DNA of 64,000 nucleotides from Hemileia vastatrix (Eukaryota > Basidiomycota > Pucciniomycetes > Pucciniales > Zaghouaniaceae), in assembly GCA_030280995.1 (NCBI GenBank), contig JASXTE010000001.1, positions 12,619,001 through 12,683,000 on the forward strand. Reading direction: 5' to 3'. The notes beneath the pieces are model-generated. The model had not been told where the DNA came from. It did no database searches and was given only the letters and a program-made list of their open reading frames with translations. Positions 43,654-56,867 of the stretch are shown here, in pieces; position 1 is the first letter of the stretch, and every line of letters starts with the position of its first letter. A program made the translations under genes and the position numbers.

Positions 43654-44160
43654 ATGTCAGCATTCAAATTAGCCTTTGGTGGCCCTGATGTGGCCACAAA
43701 CTTGGAGCATGTTTTCAACTAGTTGTGGCAGAAACACTCTGTCTCCAAGTATGTGTTGGAAATAAAAGGCTATGCCTGCTATGTTACAATGTGGGGAGAA
43801 GGAGTATTCATGTTTCATTTAAGAAACAAAATTTCACCAAAAATAAGGAGCTCCCTAATCATTAACCTGTGTTCAACCTCTCTCCAGGTGCTGATGGAGT
43901 TGGAAATTCAAATTTATAACAAGTTTATGCATCAGTGCATGTACAGGGTGAGTGGTACCTGCCACTGGAGCAACCATTCCCCATCAAGAAAGTCTGCCAC
44001 TCAGTACCCAAATGTCATGGATATTGATGCAGAAACTGCACACAGTGCTAGTCCAAGGGGAAGGTTATCTTATGAGGAATACCAGAGACATATGTGCAAA
44101 GATCTGGGCCTTTAATGTGGGAGTAGTGGTCATTTGGAAAGGGAATGTAGAGGTAAATTA
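43654..44160 (+). pseudogene. Element D gag, 3' part
   Basis: Continues the gag frame from 30795: SAFKLAFGGPDVATNLEH, then a stop and further frame to a zinc knuckle CGSSGHLEREC whose first Cys place is occupied by a TAA region (about 44112-44150). MDIDAETA before the knuckle is typical of fungal gypsy gags. Confidence 0.8.
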
Positions 44161-45080
44161 AAGATTAGAAAAGTGAAAGATAGTGCAGGAGATGTGCAGG
44201 TAAAAGATGGCACTCAGGAGTGAAAGTTGTGTCCTCCTTGAGTGGATTATAAGGAAAGGATAAGTCAGAATTAGTAGAATATATATATCAATGTGTAAGC
44301 CACTTGAAGTAAATGATAATTGTATTATACTGAATTTGCCATTGATGGCCATTGAGGCCACATTAAATGTATGAGCCCTGCTGCACTGTGGGGCCACTGA
44401 CTTTTTTATTTCCAAAAAGTTTTTACAAAGGAATAAAATGAAAAGAGAACAATTACACAGACCCAGGCTTCTAATTATATTCTGATGGATTTCCTGGTGG
44501 GGGGGAGAAGTAAGATAAAAGGTTTTTTGTATATTATGGTGTGATGGAAGAGAGTTTCGGTGAAAGGCATATTCAATAAAACTGAAAAACCAGTATGACA
44601 TGGTACTGGTGATGATATGAATGGACCAGTACAATTGGCACATTTACTGAAAGGAAAAGAATTTTAAAATGGGAAGAAAAAGGGAAACTGGCTCTAAGGT
44701 ATTGGCCCCTGGCCCATCTTGGCAAGTCTTCTGATTTTCTGTTATCATAAGTTTACTTACCACAAGAGCCAATGCTTTCTCTTGACTCTAAGCAGCAGTT
44801 TTGGTATGGGAAGCCAACAGGGAGCACCAGAGAGTACCAGAGATGGGAAGAAGAACACCAAGAGGAGAAGGCACAAACTAAAAGGAGGAAGGCAGAAGAT
44901 GGAAATGTGGATGGCTCAGATAATAAATTGGAACCCTTTCCCCTCCCGGAAAGTCTTCTGGTGTTTTATTATCACCAGTAGACTTTCTGTAAGAACTGAC
45001 ACTTTCTCTTGATGCTAATTTTCAAGACTTGGAGGGGGAACTGGAATGCAACACAACAGCATGGAACATATCTGCCAATA
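44161..45080 (+). other. Decayed gag-pol junction of element D
   Basis: No convincing frame. Position and AT-drift suggest degraded protease region; a fragment near 44330-44400 (LPLMAIEATLNV...LLHCGATDFF on the plus strand) looks like the end of a protease with a mutated active site. Confidence 0.4.
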
Positions 45081-46798
45081 TCTCAGCCAAGGTCCAGTCC
45101 CCAAATCCAAGAAAAAGCCTTAAGGAAATGGTCCCTGAAGCTTATTGGGAATTATTACCACTTTTTGAAGATGGAGCAGTATAGACCCTGCCACCTCACC
45201 CACCATATAACTTTGCCATTGATCTGTTGCCAGGCCCAACTCCTCAATTTAGCCACATAATCTCATTTTTAACCTTGACATCAACAGCACTTAAAGAGAT
45301 GATTTATGAAAATTTAATAAATGGTTTCATCAGAGAATCAAAATCACCGTGGGAAGCCCCTGTGATATTTTCAGGTAAAAAAGATGGATCACTGAGACCA
45401 TGCATGGATTTCAGAAGTTTAAATGTGCTAGCAGTTAAAAACAGATATCCCCTTCCACTGACTAGTGAGCTGATTGACAGTCTTCAAGGTTCAGAGATCT
45501 TCACATCCCTAGATCTTAGGGAATTTTACAACAAAATACATATGAAAGATCAAGGCAAAAACAAACTTTCATTCTGTACTAAATTTGGTCATTTTGAATT
45601 CTTTGTAATGTATTTTGGTCCATGTAACACACCTTGCACTTTACAAAAATTCATCAATAGCATCTTCAGAGATAGAATATGAATAGATGTGGCATTGTAT
45701 CTAGAAGACATCTTGATTTACTGCAGATAAATGGGGCAACACCAGACACATGTGAAGGATTTCTTTCAGTGCTTGAGGGGGCAAAAGTATAGTTAACACT
45801 GGAAAAATGTGTTTTCTCAGTAAGTGAAATCCCCTATCTGAGTGTGATCATTTCAAAAGATAGGGTGCATATGGACCAGGAGAAAGTAAAAGCATTAAAA
45901 GAGTGGCCAACAACAGCCTCAGTAAAGGAGCTCCAGTCATTCTTAGGCTTTGAAAGTTCTTACTTCCTCTTTATTAAATACTATTCCCATATTTTCTATC
46001 CACTTCACAACCTCACAAAGAAGGAAGCCGAATTCACTTGAGCAAGTATCCAACATGATGCATTCAACTACTTGAAAGGAAAATTTGTGAAGGCACCTAT
46101 TCTTACAATTCCCAAATTTATAAAGCCATTTATTTTGGAATGTGACTGTACAGACTTTGTGCTAGCTGCAATATTATCTGAATATGATGCTAAAAATTTC
46201 TTACACTCAGCAGCATATTTTTCACTTACACTTCTAGGTGCTGAACTGAACTATGAAATATATGATAAGGAGCTATTGGAATTAGTATAAGCTGTATGCA
46301 CCTGGAACCACTATTTGGAAGGAGGACCACACTATTTAAAAGCTATTATCTACATGGATAAAAAACTTGGAAACCTTCATGAACACTAAAAAGTTGACTT
46401 ACCAGCAAGAGCACTGGGAAGAACTGCCAAGAAGCATTTATTTTGTTGTTCAATTCTGACCAAAAAAGAAAAGTGGAATACCTGATGCATATCACATCAC
46501 CCTGATGTTCTCCCAGCATCAAATCAGCTGCAAACTGTTGGCACAACATTATCAAAGGGGGACCTTGAAGAGCGGGTAATCCTGGATGAGGATTTGACAG
46601 AATGGGTAAGGAGGGGAAAGGAAAAGGATGTAGGAGTGCAGAAGTTGGTGAAGGGGATTTTATCTAAGAAGGTGTTGGTAAGGAAATAATTGTAGGAGTA
46701 TTACCTGGAAGGAGAAGTATTGTATTGGAATGGAAGGATTGTGGTTCCAAATGAAAAATATCTCAAGAGGCATGTGATCAAATCAAGGCAAGACTCCT
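45081..46798 (+). pseudogene. Element D pol (RT, RNase H, integrase zinc part)
   Basis: RT: FIRESKSPWEAPVIFSGKKDG, LRPCMDFRSLN, NRYPLPL, LDLREFYNKIHM (45227-45682), then LEDILIYC where the family has LDDILIYS (about 45700-45725). RNase H start: PFILECDCTDFVLAAILSE (about 46130-46190) and YEIYDKELLELV. The integrase N-terminal part reads EYYLEGEVLYWNGRIVVP near 46690-46755 and stops at element B. Many stops. Confidence 0.85.
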
Positions 46799-48064
46799 TG
46801 TCAGTGTGTGCTAGTATCTAAGTATGATTTAATAGTAAATATTAATTATCCTACTACTTATTGTTAAATTATTTAGTGATTAAACCTCAGGAGAAGACTA
46901 ATAAAATAGTAATTCTCAATTTAAGCTCACAATACTTGGATTTTTATGTGTGCTAGTGGTGGAAAATAGATCAATAAAATATAGTTATAGCTTATATAAA
47001 GATAATATCAATTTATAAATGCTTTATAATATATTTATATATGATAATAATTTTGTAACAGTGTTTTTTTAATGTTTAGTAAGTAAGTGATTTCTAATAA
47101 CCTGTCAAAATACGCCCTTACTTATACCAAGATCCACTCGAGGGCACAGACCTTCAATCCAGATGATGTCACTGCTATCCCTGGCAATTACAGCACTTTG
47201 AGGGCCCATCACCTCCCCATGGCGTCCACTTCAAGCAGTTTCAACACCCAGACCTCCAGTAAGAGCCCTTCATCACAATTAATGATACCACAGACCCATC
47301 ACCTCCCCATGGCGTCCACTTCAAGTAGGTTCAACACCCAGACCTCCAGTAAGAACCCTCCATCACAATTAATGATACCACAGGCCCATACCATAAATAG
47401 AATAAAAAGATAAAAGGGGATACCATAGATAAACAGGTAAAATAACTGACCCAAAGAGTATAAAATGAAAACCAAAGCATATAAAGGAACCAAATTAACT
47501 TTCCAAGCCCCAAAAAACATCCCCAAGCATACATATTAACCCAGTAATCATATCCCAACTCATAAATCCGTGAAAATCCATCCAAGGAAGCAGATTAAGT
47601 TGTCCAAACTGGATATATGCGCCTGAAATAGGTGTATATGCTTACGTAGGCATTGTGAGTCCACTGAATACATCCATATGACCTAAAATAAGCAGAAAAA
47701 TAAAGGTTATAGGCTATGAAGAGGTAAAAACGCACTTATAGACCTAAATATACATAATATAACTACATCTTTCACCGAATATGAGGTTTAAGTATACATA
47801 TAAGCTTATATATGTCTATATTTAATTAATATCACTTAGGATAAGTATATTATGACTCCATTAACACCTTAATAAGTATTATTAGGCTTTGGACAAGATA
47901 TTTAAACTACTATAAGTCATATAATAGTGTAATAATTATATATATATGTATTATAACCATATATATATAAGTATTTTAACCTTATTTTAAGTAATAATCT
48001 TAATGTAATTAAGGTTATCTTATTTTAAACATGCAAATTACTCAGTCCTGGAGATACCTAGGCT
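46799..48064 (-). repeat. Element B left LTR (3' LTR)
   Basis: Begins TGTCAGTGTGTGC; the far end reads CTCAGTCCTGGAGATACCTAGGCTGA, like A. It holds an open frame of about 108 codons (47087-47413), with an in-frame 90-bp tandem duplication, whose counterpart is open in the right LTR too. Confidence 0.88.
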
Positions 48065-48189
48065 GAAACTCCCTCACCCCAAAAAAACAATAAAAAAATG
48101 TTAAGACATTTTAATTAATAAGTAAGGAGTGAATAGAAAAATAATTTTAAAATTTCTATGATACATATACTGAATTAACCAGTATTATT

Positions 48190-48511
48190 TGGAGATGAAT
48201 TTTTTCAAGATATTTTTAGGATCAGAGATTTCATTTTCTGGAATCCACTTGTAATATTCACTTGATTAATTTTTAAACCTTAATAGACACTCAACTCCCT
48301 TTTCTTTAGTAAGGTGTCTCTTTTTAAGTATCTTTTCAATTTCTGCCTTTTCAACTATTTCTTCAGGTTGCTGTTTATGCTTTCCTGATCCTCTTGGAAG
48401 TAGAGCAGTATCATTAGAATGGTAAGGTTTTATAAGAGAAATGGAAAATACTGGATGTTTTCTATCATATGGTGCATATAGAATAACTTCAGCAGCATTG
48501 TTACCAACCAT
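48190..48511 (-). pseudogene. Element B GPF/Y and chromodomain end
   Basis: GNNAAEVILYAPYDRKHPV...SLIKPYH then a basic stretch and ECLLRFKN, stop, and KWIPENEI in continuation, parallel to 7865-8231 in A. The AT-hook core seen in A is not kept. Confidence 0.75.
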
Positions 48512-48599
48512 CTTTTTTACTAAAAATGGTCAAATGAATGTATCTTTCAATTTAACATTACCCTTTAAATTGAAATGTAATGTAGTAATAAGGACTTCA

Positions 48600-49500
48600 T
48601 CAACCTCTTTGAAAATTTGTTCTTTATGGGCTTTATCCAATCTTTTCTTCTCATACTCAAATGCTTTATTTATACATTCTTGAGCATGACTTCTGCATAA
48701 CTCTTACATCTGAAGAAAAGACTTAGTACCTGGATGTATATCCAATCTAGGTAATTTATTAAGAGTTTTAGCTGGGGTTTTAAGTACATAACCCAACCAT
48801 AACTCAAATGGCTTTTCGCCAGTGACAGAATGTACTGTACTATTGTATGCAAATTCTAAACCTGGAATAAGGGTTACCCAATCATGTGTGAATTTGTCAT
48901 TGTCTTTAAATTCAAGACCAAAAGTACAATATCTTCTTATCATATCTTCTAAATTTTGTATCATTCTTTTTGCTAGCCCATCAGTTTGTGGATGGTGTGC
49001 TGTAGAAAGGTTTAATTGACACCCTGAAACATCCATAAGTGATGTCCAGAACTCAGAAGTAAATTTATTATCTCTGTCTGAGACTCTTTCTTTGAGGAAA
49101 CCTGCTATATTTAACATTTTTGTCCACCATAAAAAATCCAAGTCCTTTGCAGAAACCTCTTTGTGGGTAGGAATAAATTTACACATATTTGTAAATCTAT
49201 CTACAATTACCTGGCAGGAGTTATAACTCTTATGCCCTGCTATTGGAAAACCTGTTACAAAGTTGATGTTAGCTATTTCACATGGAGCTTTTGGTTTATC
49301 AAGTTTTTGTAATAAACCAACTCTTTTTCCTGTTAATCTTTTAGATTTTTAACAAGTATTGCATGTCTCAAAATATTTTTGGTCATAATCAGACATGTTA
49401 ATCCACCAAGCTTTATTTTTTACTCTGGTTAATGTTTTATGGAAGTCAAAATGACCTGCTAATATAGCATCATGACATATTCTTATTATTAATTCCTTCA
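48600..49500 (-). pseudogene. Element B integrase
   Basis: 48704-49186 is open: FIPTHKEVSAKDLDFLWW, VSDRDNKFTSEFW (second Asp), TAHHPQTDGLAKRMIQ. The catalytic Glu is Lys here (A has AERMIQ). The first Asp and the CX2C zinc part lie in broken frames up to about 49450. Confidence 0.85.
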
Positions 49501-49723
49501 TTGAAGGGGGAATCAAAATTAGATTGCTTAATTTCTTCCTGTAATATATAAAACCATCCTCAATGGAAAATTTTCCTTTTTATAATGCTTCTTTAAACTT
49601 ATGTTGAAATATTTTTATTTTAAAACTCATTGAAGCATTAGATGGATTATTTAATATTGTAGTAAGTTTACTCAATTCAGGATCTGAAGCATAATTATCA
49701 AGAATTGATTGCATAAATTCATC

Positions 49724-50684
49724 CTAAAGATCTACAATATAGATTCCATAAATGTTAATAATCTCTGTTTCAGTGACATAAGCAGGATTATCATCATTTT
49801 TTGGTAGAGGTACTCTAGATAACAGATCTACATTAGAGTGTAAAGTTACTGCTCTATGTGTGATAGTCATCTGTCCTCTGTACTCTTTTAAAGCTAATTG
49901 CCATCTAAAGATATGTCTAATAGGAGTTTTCATGTTTAAGAGTGACTTAGCTTCACTACAGTCAGTTATTAACTCAAATTTTTGGTCCTCAAGCTAATAA
50001 TGTAACTTCTCAAGAGCCCATACTACTGCAAAAAATTCAAGTTGAGTAGCACCATATTTCAATTCACTACTTTGTTAGAGTACATGAAATATAGCAAATA
50101 ACTACTTCTGATATTTTCCCTTCAATAAGTTGTTTTTGATGCAAAGCAGCACCCAGACCAATAAAACTTGCATCTGTATACAATACAAAAGGCAATTTGA
50201 AATCTGGTAACAACAAGATAGGAGCTTTCATCTAACATTCTTTCAACTTATCAAAAGCCTGTTGTATTTCATTATTCCAAATGAAAGCTTCTGATTTCTT
50301 TATCAGTGTGGTCAATGGTGCAGCAATTAATTGGTAGTTCTTTATATATTGTCTATAATAACCACACATACCAAGAAAAGATTGTACATCCTTTACATTT
50401 TGAGGAATTCCAATATTCTTGATTTCAGCCACCTTATTTCGGTCTACACATATTTGTAAGCCAGATAAAATATGACCAAGCACTTTCAAAGAGTCAAACC
50501 CAAATTTACATTTTTTCAATGCAAGGATAATTTTTATTTCATCCATTTTCTGAAATACCTTCTTTAAATGGAGTAAGTGTTCATCATATGTCTTAGAGAA
50601 CACTATAATGTCATCAATGTATATTATCAACCATCCCTCAATCATTTCATTATGGAATTTTATATACATCAACTTCTGAAACAC
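49724..50684 (-). pseudogene. Element B RT palm and RNase H
   Basis: 50232-50684 has YIDDIIVFSKTYDEHLLHL, KKCKFGFDSLKVLGH and FLGMCGYYRQYI, all RT. RNase H follows to 49724 with YTDASFIGLGAAL in a frame with several stops. Confidence 0.85.
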
Positions 50685-51960
50685 TGAAGGAGAATTTTAT
50701 GGTCCAAATGGCATCCTGACATATTTATATATTCTCATATGTGTTGTTATTAACAAAAAGCTCTGTGAATTATTTTCTACAGGAATCTGATGGTACTCTT
50801 CATTTCCATCTAGGCAAATTATATACTTAGCAACTTTAAGGGTAGCATGTATAGAGGCAATCCTTGGAAAGAGATAAATATCATCTACTGCAAATGTATT
50901 TTATGCTCTATAATCACCACACAGTCTTGCTCTTTCTTGTTCATAAGAAATTAGCACTGGTGATATTACACAATATTTTGGTGTAGTTTCAACCTTCTCA
51001 AGAATTTTCATTTTTAATAACATCTCAATATTATCCTCTATGTCTTTCATCTTCATTTGTGAATAAGGGTATGGTTTCTTTTTAAGACTAGCAGGAATAT
51101 TATCCATATCACAGGTTAAACTAATTTTCATCTCATGATCTTTTATAAGGCCAAATTCATTGGTACCATGTGCAGAAGCCATTGGAAATGCTTTGATTAA
51201 GTCCAAAATATTTGATTTCTCAGCTTCACTTATCTGAGTTCCAAATGATGCTTTTGAAATTTCTGTTTCCAGAATTTCCATTTCATTGGATTCTCTTCCT
51301 TTGCATGGAATATTTATCACTGACTCAATGTGTAAGACCGTATTAAAAGAATTTATTTTGGATTTCCTTTTACCATTCATGCCAATTGTAAAATTATAAT
51401 TAGCAGGGTCTAATTTCACACCAAACTTAGTCAGAATGTCATTTCCAATGATAAAAAAGCTACAACAATTAGTATTGTCCATTACTACAAAGTCACAAGT
51501 AAATCTCACATAGCCATGTTGATGTTTAAAGAAAAAAGAAGCTTTGTATCTACCAATAAGGTGTAGTACTGATCCAAAAGCTCTCCAATTTTCACTTTGA
51601 AGGGTTTCAAGCTTTGACTTATACTTACTATCAATTTTCTGTAATGTATTTGTAGAAACAACAGAACCAGAAGCTCCTGTGTCCAATACTATATTTACAT
51701 TTTCTCCAGAAATGGTAGCTGGAAGTGTAATAGGTGTCATTTTTAAGTTATCAGCTTGTATATCCTTAATGATTTCAGCATCCTCAAAATTCATTAAAGA
51801 TTCATTTGAGTCCATATATAATGTTGGATTTTCAAAGATGGACAAATCATCTTCCAACATACAGACTTCATTTTCATCACTATATGAGATATTTCTGTCA
51901 TAATCAATTGAATCTTTTCTTTTTTCTGTGTCATTTTCAGATTCATGCTGATTTTCAACA
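50685..51960 (-). pseudogene. Element B protease and RT N-terminal part
   Basis: 50901-51860 is open for 319 codons: acidic start, protease with VLDTGASGSVVS (active Asp present), then RT blocks KKPYPYSQ, CVISPVLISYEQE, LCGDYRA. At the conserved PFGP-K site (about 50698) the Lys codon is TAA, the same spot where A has its frameshift. Confidence 0.87.
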
Positions 51961-54051
51961 ATATTTATATTCTTCTCACATTTGTGACCTTTAACCCAAG
52001 GATTATTACACTTATAACAAGTATTAGTCTCATACTTTTTAGGTACTACAGGTGCAGTAGGTTTTTTTCTGCTTCTCCTGAAGTGGTTTTGAAGTCTGAT
52101 TTCTCACAGGTTCATTATTTTGTTTGTAAGTGGTGTACATTGCTTCATACTTATGTTATAATAATATTTCATTAAAAATATTAATAAATTCAGAATATTC
52201 ATTAACCATTCTTGTTCTAGATACAACAATGTCTCTGACAGATATAGGTAATTTATATATTATTTTATTTTTACATAAGTTAAAATCCATGTTTGGCTCA
52301 ATGGCTTTTAATATTTTATTTAAATTCATTAAAAACACCATAGGTCTGTCACCATTCAACGGATTATACCTAGTTTTCTCATATGATCTTTTCTGAGTGA
52401 GCCTGAATTTAGAAACTCCAAATTGATTTTAAATTAGTTGTTTCCATTCAGCCCAAGATTAATCTTTACCCTCACTTAACACAGCGTAAAACCATAATAA
52501 AGCAACATCCTTAAATAGAGAAATTAATTTTGATGTTATTTCTTCATCTGGTAACTTATATGAGGATTTTAAGTTGTCAATTATTTGACTAAAATGTTGC
52601 CAATCAGAGCTGGCTTCCCCATCATAAGTTGGGTACTGATCAATCTTCGGCCAGTTCTTTTTACTGGATTTTGTTTTGCTAGTTTTAGGTAAATTCAATA
52701 ACTCATTTACTCTGGATAAATGGTCTTGTATCTCCTCTTTCACAGATTTGTGACTTACATTTGTTTTCTCAGATTTGACACTCCCACCAGATGGTTTTAC
52801 TTGTGGTGGTATTGGAAATGATTGAGATTCATTTTTGCCAATGAAAGGATTATTATTATACTGTGTATACTCATGATTATCCTGATTAATTAGTAGATTA
52901 GCAGTTTCAATCTCAACTTTAGTTAATATTTGTAACAGATAAGAGACACTCTGATTTGTTTGTGCAAAAGATAACTTGGTTCTTGATTCAAATTTTTATA
53001 AATGTGCTCCATACAATTTTTTTAACTCACAGAATTTGTTTGAAAGTTCACTATATTTATTACTCAAAGAATCATATTTAAGATTTAGAGCCAAGTTTTC
53101 ATTCTCTAATTCTTTATTTCTTGTTTCCAGTTGAGAAATGTTCAATGTCAAGGACAAAATTGTATGACTTGTGAGCTTAATTTTCTGCTCCTCACACTCA
53201 GTCATTCTATTCCATAATGCTGAAAAGATTCTATGGACAGTTGGGTTATTATTAAAATACTCCATGTCTTCCTTTTTAATTTTTTCACTATTTTTTGAAC
53301 TTCTAATCTCACTAATAAGTGGTAGCAACTGAGGATTAACTGTATTATTATTATAAATAGTATTGTTGTTATTAACAAAAGATAAATCAGGTGTATCTAC
53401 AACAAAACCTAATTGTCATAAGTCATCCTCAATTTTCTGTACAAATTTTACATCAATAACATTACCTATATTGTAATAATCAGTATTGTGTTCAATCTGA
53501 GAGGGTAATCAACTTACCATGGGATAGGAGCAAGTCCTGACTTTTGGCGCTTTTTTTTCCTTTGTAAGGGTGAGCTGAGGCAGTCTGATAAGGGGGTGGA
53601 TCCCTGTTGCAATTGTGGCTGGACCACTGCTGATGGTACCTATCCCACTTCCATTTCTCTACCAAGATTTTTCCTGGGAATGATGTGACCCTCCTTGAGT
53701 AGGGGGTTGTTGGCTTGGCTGCCCTACCTTTAACTCCTCCAAGGTTTGGTTCATTTGTTGGAACCCCACCTTGCAGTTGTTTTGCAACTGCTCTACCTTC
53801 TTTAGCATAGTAGATTTTGATTCCTCTAGTTTCAGAACCTGTTTGGCCAGATGGGACAGTTGATCCTGAAATGAAGGTGAAGTCTTTTTGATTTTTATCC
53901 TTTTTAGAAGGGCTTCCTCTTCCTCTATGCTCATAGACTCTGGTTGTGGGAAAGATTGGTCCTCCATGGTGATGTCCTGGAGAATGGTTTTAGCTTTAGA
54001 CCTGGTGTTATTAGCAGGTTTTTCACTTACCTTGTCCTGTAGAGCACTCAT
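51961..54051 (-). pseudogene. Element B gag region
   Basis: N-terminal segment 53659-54051 (130 codons, coiled coil), a second coiled coil (52996-53328), capsid parts (52459-52743 with WPKIDQYPTYDGEASSDW; 52156-52359 with LPISVRDIVVSRT) and a zinc knuckle CYKCNNPWVKGHKC near 51975-52020. Several stops between them. Confidence 0.78.
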
Positions 54052-54572
54052 TGTGTCTTAAATAACAATTCTTCACGTCTACAAAAGGAAAAACCTATAT
54101 GGTACTTGGTAGAGAAAAATTATTAGCAATACAATTACAAACAAAAGCACTGGAGCTTACCCTGAATTTATATATTTATTTATTTAAATAAAATATAAGA
54201 AAATTCAAAAAAAATCTGTTAAAAATAATATAATAAGTTTAACTAGACTTTACTAAGGGTGAATAGTTATCTTACCAAGATTTAACCAAATACTAATTTA
54301 ATTGGGTGTTATATTGGTGACCAAATACCAAGTGAAATTGGGTTTATATTAGGTACAGTTACTACTGTAAATACCTAATTTTTATTATAAAAAATTAGTA
54401 AAATTATTATAAGGGTTCTTTTCCACAATCAATGAGTTATAATGACCCTCTAATTTTCTGAAGACAAAAATATTAGGTTTTGTATGAGATATACTAGAGT
54501 AAAAATCACGTCCTAAGGCTTATACTAAATAATAAGTAATAAATAAGGAAAGACCCCCAATTATCAGTGTGT

Positions 54573-55366
54573 GCTAGTATCTAAGTATGATTTAATAGTA
54601 AATATTAATGGTCCTACTACTTATCTTAAAATGATTTAGTTATTAAACATCAGGGGAAGACTAATAAAATAGTTATTCTCAATATAAACTCACAATACTT
54701 GGATTTTTATACGTGCTAGTGGTGGAAAATAGATCAATAAAATATAGATATAGCTTATATAAAGATAATATCAATTTATAAATGCTTTATAATATATTTA
54801 TATATGATAATAAATGTGTAATAGTGTTTTTTTAATGTGTAGTAAGTAAGTGATGTCTAATAACCCGTCAAACTCTTCCTTTACTTATACCAAAATCCAC
54901 TGGAGTTCACAGACCTTCAATCCAGATGATTTCACTGCTATCCCCAGAAATTACAGCACTTTGAGGGCCCATCACCTCCCCATGGCTTCCACTTTAAGAA
55001 TTTTCAAAACCCAGACCTCCAGTAAGGACCCTCCATCACAATTAATGATACCACAGACACATACCATAAATAGAATAAACAGATAAAAGGGGATACCATA
55101 GAGAAACAGGTAAAATAACTCATCCAAAGAGTATAAAATGAAACCAAAAGCATATAAAGGAACAAAATTAAGTGTTCAAGCCCCCAATAACATCCCAAAG
55201 CATCCATATTAACCCAGTAATCATATCCCAACTCATAAATCCGTGAAAATCCATCCAAGAAAGCAGATTAAGTTTTCCAAACTGGATATATGTGCCTGAA
55301 ATAGTTGTATATGCTTGTGTAGGAGTTGTGAGTCCACTGAATATGTCCATATGACCTAAAATAATC
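54573..55366 (-). repeat. Element B right LTR (5' LTR), truncated
   Basis: Matches 46801-47693 except that it lacks the 90-bp tandem copy. It ends at ATAATCAG where Copia begins. Inside it, an open frame from the ATG 54853 to 55086 matches the left-LTR frame. Confidence 0.85.
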
Positions 55367-55459
55367 AGTATTGAAATAAGAATGAATTTTAGAATATTAA
55401 AGTGAATATATATATTTCTAATTCTCTAACTAATTAAAACTAAGATACAAGAGGGGGGG

Positions 55460-55783
55460 CTATTTATACAGATGCCCTATCCATTGATGCGTGTGTCCCC
55501 CAATCCATCGTTCATAACATTCCATGACCCAAATTGTCTTTTGTGTGCAATGCCTTTTATTTGTCTTTGTCTTTCTTCTTTCTATCTTTTTCAGATTTTC
55601 CTCATTCTCAAAAGCCATTTGCTCGTAGCACTTTCTTTTCCTAATGTTGTTCCTTTCTTTTGTGAGTATAATTGATTCTGCTTTTCTTGAACTTTTGGTT
55701 TCATTATTATGTTGAATAGAACAAATATTAGATTTACTTTTAGTATCTTTTGAACGTGAAAAGTGGATAAGTGTTGTAGACAA
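55460..55783 (-). other. Open frame in the Copia 3' region
   Basis: 107 codons, very Lys/Arg/Asn-rich (KKIERRKTKTNK), starting in the solo LTR edge. It may be the tail of the Copia polyprotein cut off by the solo LTR, or chance. No family recognised. Confidence 0.3.
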
Positions 55784-56867
55784 TCCTATAGTACTATCTA
55801 TAGGCCTTGACCAAGGGAGTTGGAGAAAAACCAGAGAGAAAATCCCCTGTCCCTTTAGAAAAATAGAGTGAGATTTACTTGCTAAAGTAAGTTGGTTCCT
55901 GTTTTGCTAAAGCCCCTTTTAAACACACTTGACTGCTTGATGAGCCAAGAAAGTAGTCACCAGATAGACTACCAGACCAAAGAACTGAAATGTAGAACAA
56001 AGTCCACACCAGAGACAGCAAAGATACTTGATGTAGGCTGCAAATCCACACCAGAGACAGCAATAATACTTGCTATAGCTTGCAAGACTATAACAGAGAA
56101 AACAGTTGCTAAAGTTAAGTTAAATGAAGAACTTACTTGCAACAAACACAGCCAACTGTGGCCAGAATACAGTGAAAACTGAGTGAGGAACAATGAGATC
56201 ACCTCCGGATGGTTGTATGATGATTAAGGTTGCCTTAAACTGTCTTATTCACTATGTACACACAGACCAATAACTAAGAGCCCATGCGCACCCACCAATC
56301 TGGCGCCTGTACCTGCCAAATTGCATAAAAAACCCTCCTGGAGCGCTCCCCAACCTCCTAAAACAGAGGCGGGCGAGCCACCCGACGTCGGAGATGCCGC
56401 CTGAAGCGGCCCGGCCTCCCTGAAGCCAGAGAACCAATAAAAACCACTAATCTACTTAGAAAAATTAGCTACAACTACTAAAACCTTTAAAACACGGAAT
56501 TTCACTATAACAACATTGAGACATGAAATATAGAGAAAAATTAGCTCTATCCAATGGTACTAAGCACTTAAACCTAAGACTTAAGGTTAGCCCATAATAC
56601 ACAAAAAACAAAATTAAACAGCAATCTTTTATAAATGAAAAATGAGGAAATGACCCCTTAAAACTCAGAATATGACAAATGTCTTCAAGACATAAAATAT
56701 AGAGAAAAACCAGGGCTATCCAATGATAGTACCCACATACCCGCAGACCCAATATCCACAGAATAAAACCAGAAAAATACCAAATTCCTTAACAGATGTC
56801 AATTAAGACATGCACAAACAGCGCCTAATCACACAACAAAGGCCCCTGCCAATGTTGGAAGACCACA
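55775..56867 (-). repeat. Solo LTR of the C family inside Copia
   Basis: Reverse complement of the C1 LTR: TGTAGACAATCC...GAAGACCACA. AGTG occurs one base outside each end (55770-55773, 56869-56872), a possible target duplication. It includes the GC-rich island (about 56340-56420). No internal element sequence, so it arose by LTR-LTR recombination. Confidence 0.88.

Larger units (their letters stand above)
30396..46798 (+). mobile_element. Element D: old Ty3/gypsy retrotransposon interrupted by C1
   Basis: Gag start at 30396-30795, C1 insertion at 30796-43653, remainder of gag and pol at 43654-46798, where element B begins. The gag reading resumes exactly across the C1 site (FGQFM then SAFKLAFGG) when C1 and one ATGT are left out. 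Pol ends in the integrase zinc-finger region; the rest is beyond the nested B/Copia/Y block or lost. Confidence 0.85.
46799..55366 (-). mobile_element. Element B: chromodomain Ty3/gypsy element, right LTR truncated
   Basis: Relative of element A with the same gene order on the minus strand. Left LTR 46799-48064, right LTR about 54573-55366. The right LTR is homologous up to left-LTR position 47693 and is then cut by the Copia element. Inserted in element D pol. All genes are broken. Confidence 0.9.

Noticed and set aside
44158..44643. 161-codon minus-strand frame
   Set aside because: Low-complexity composition, in degraded element D, no recognisable domain; probably the shadow of decayed protease region.
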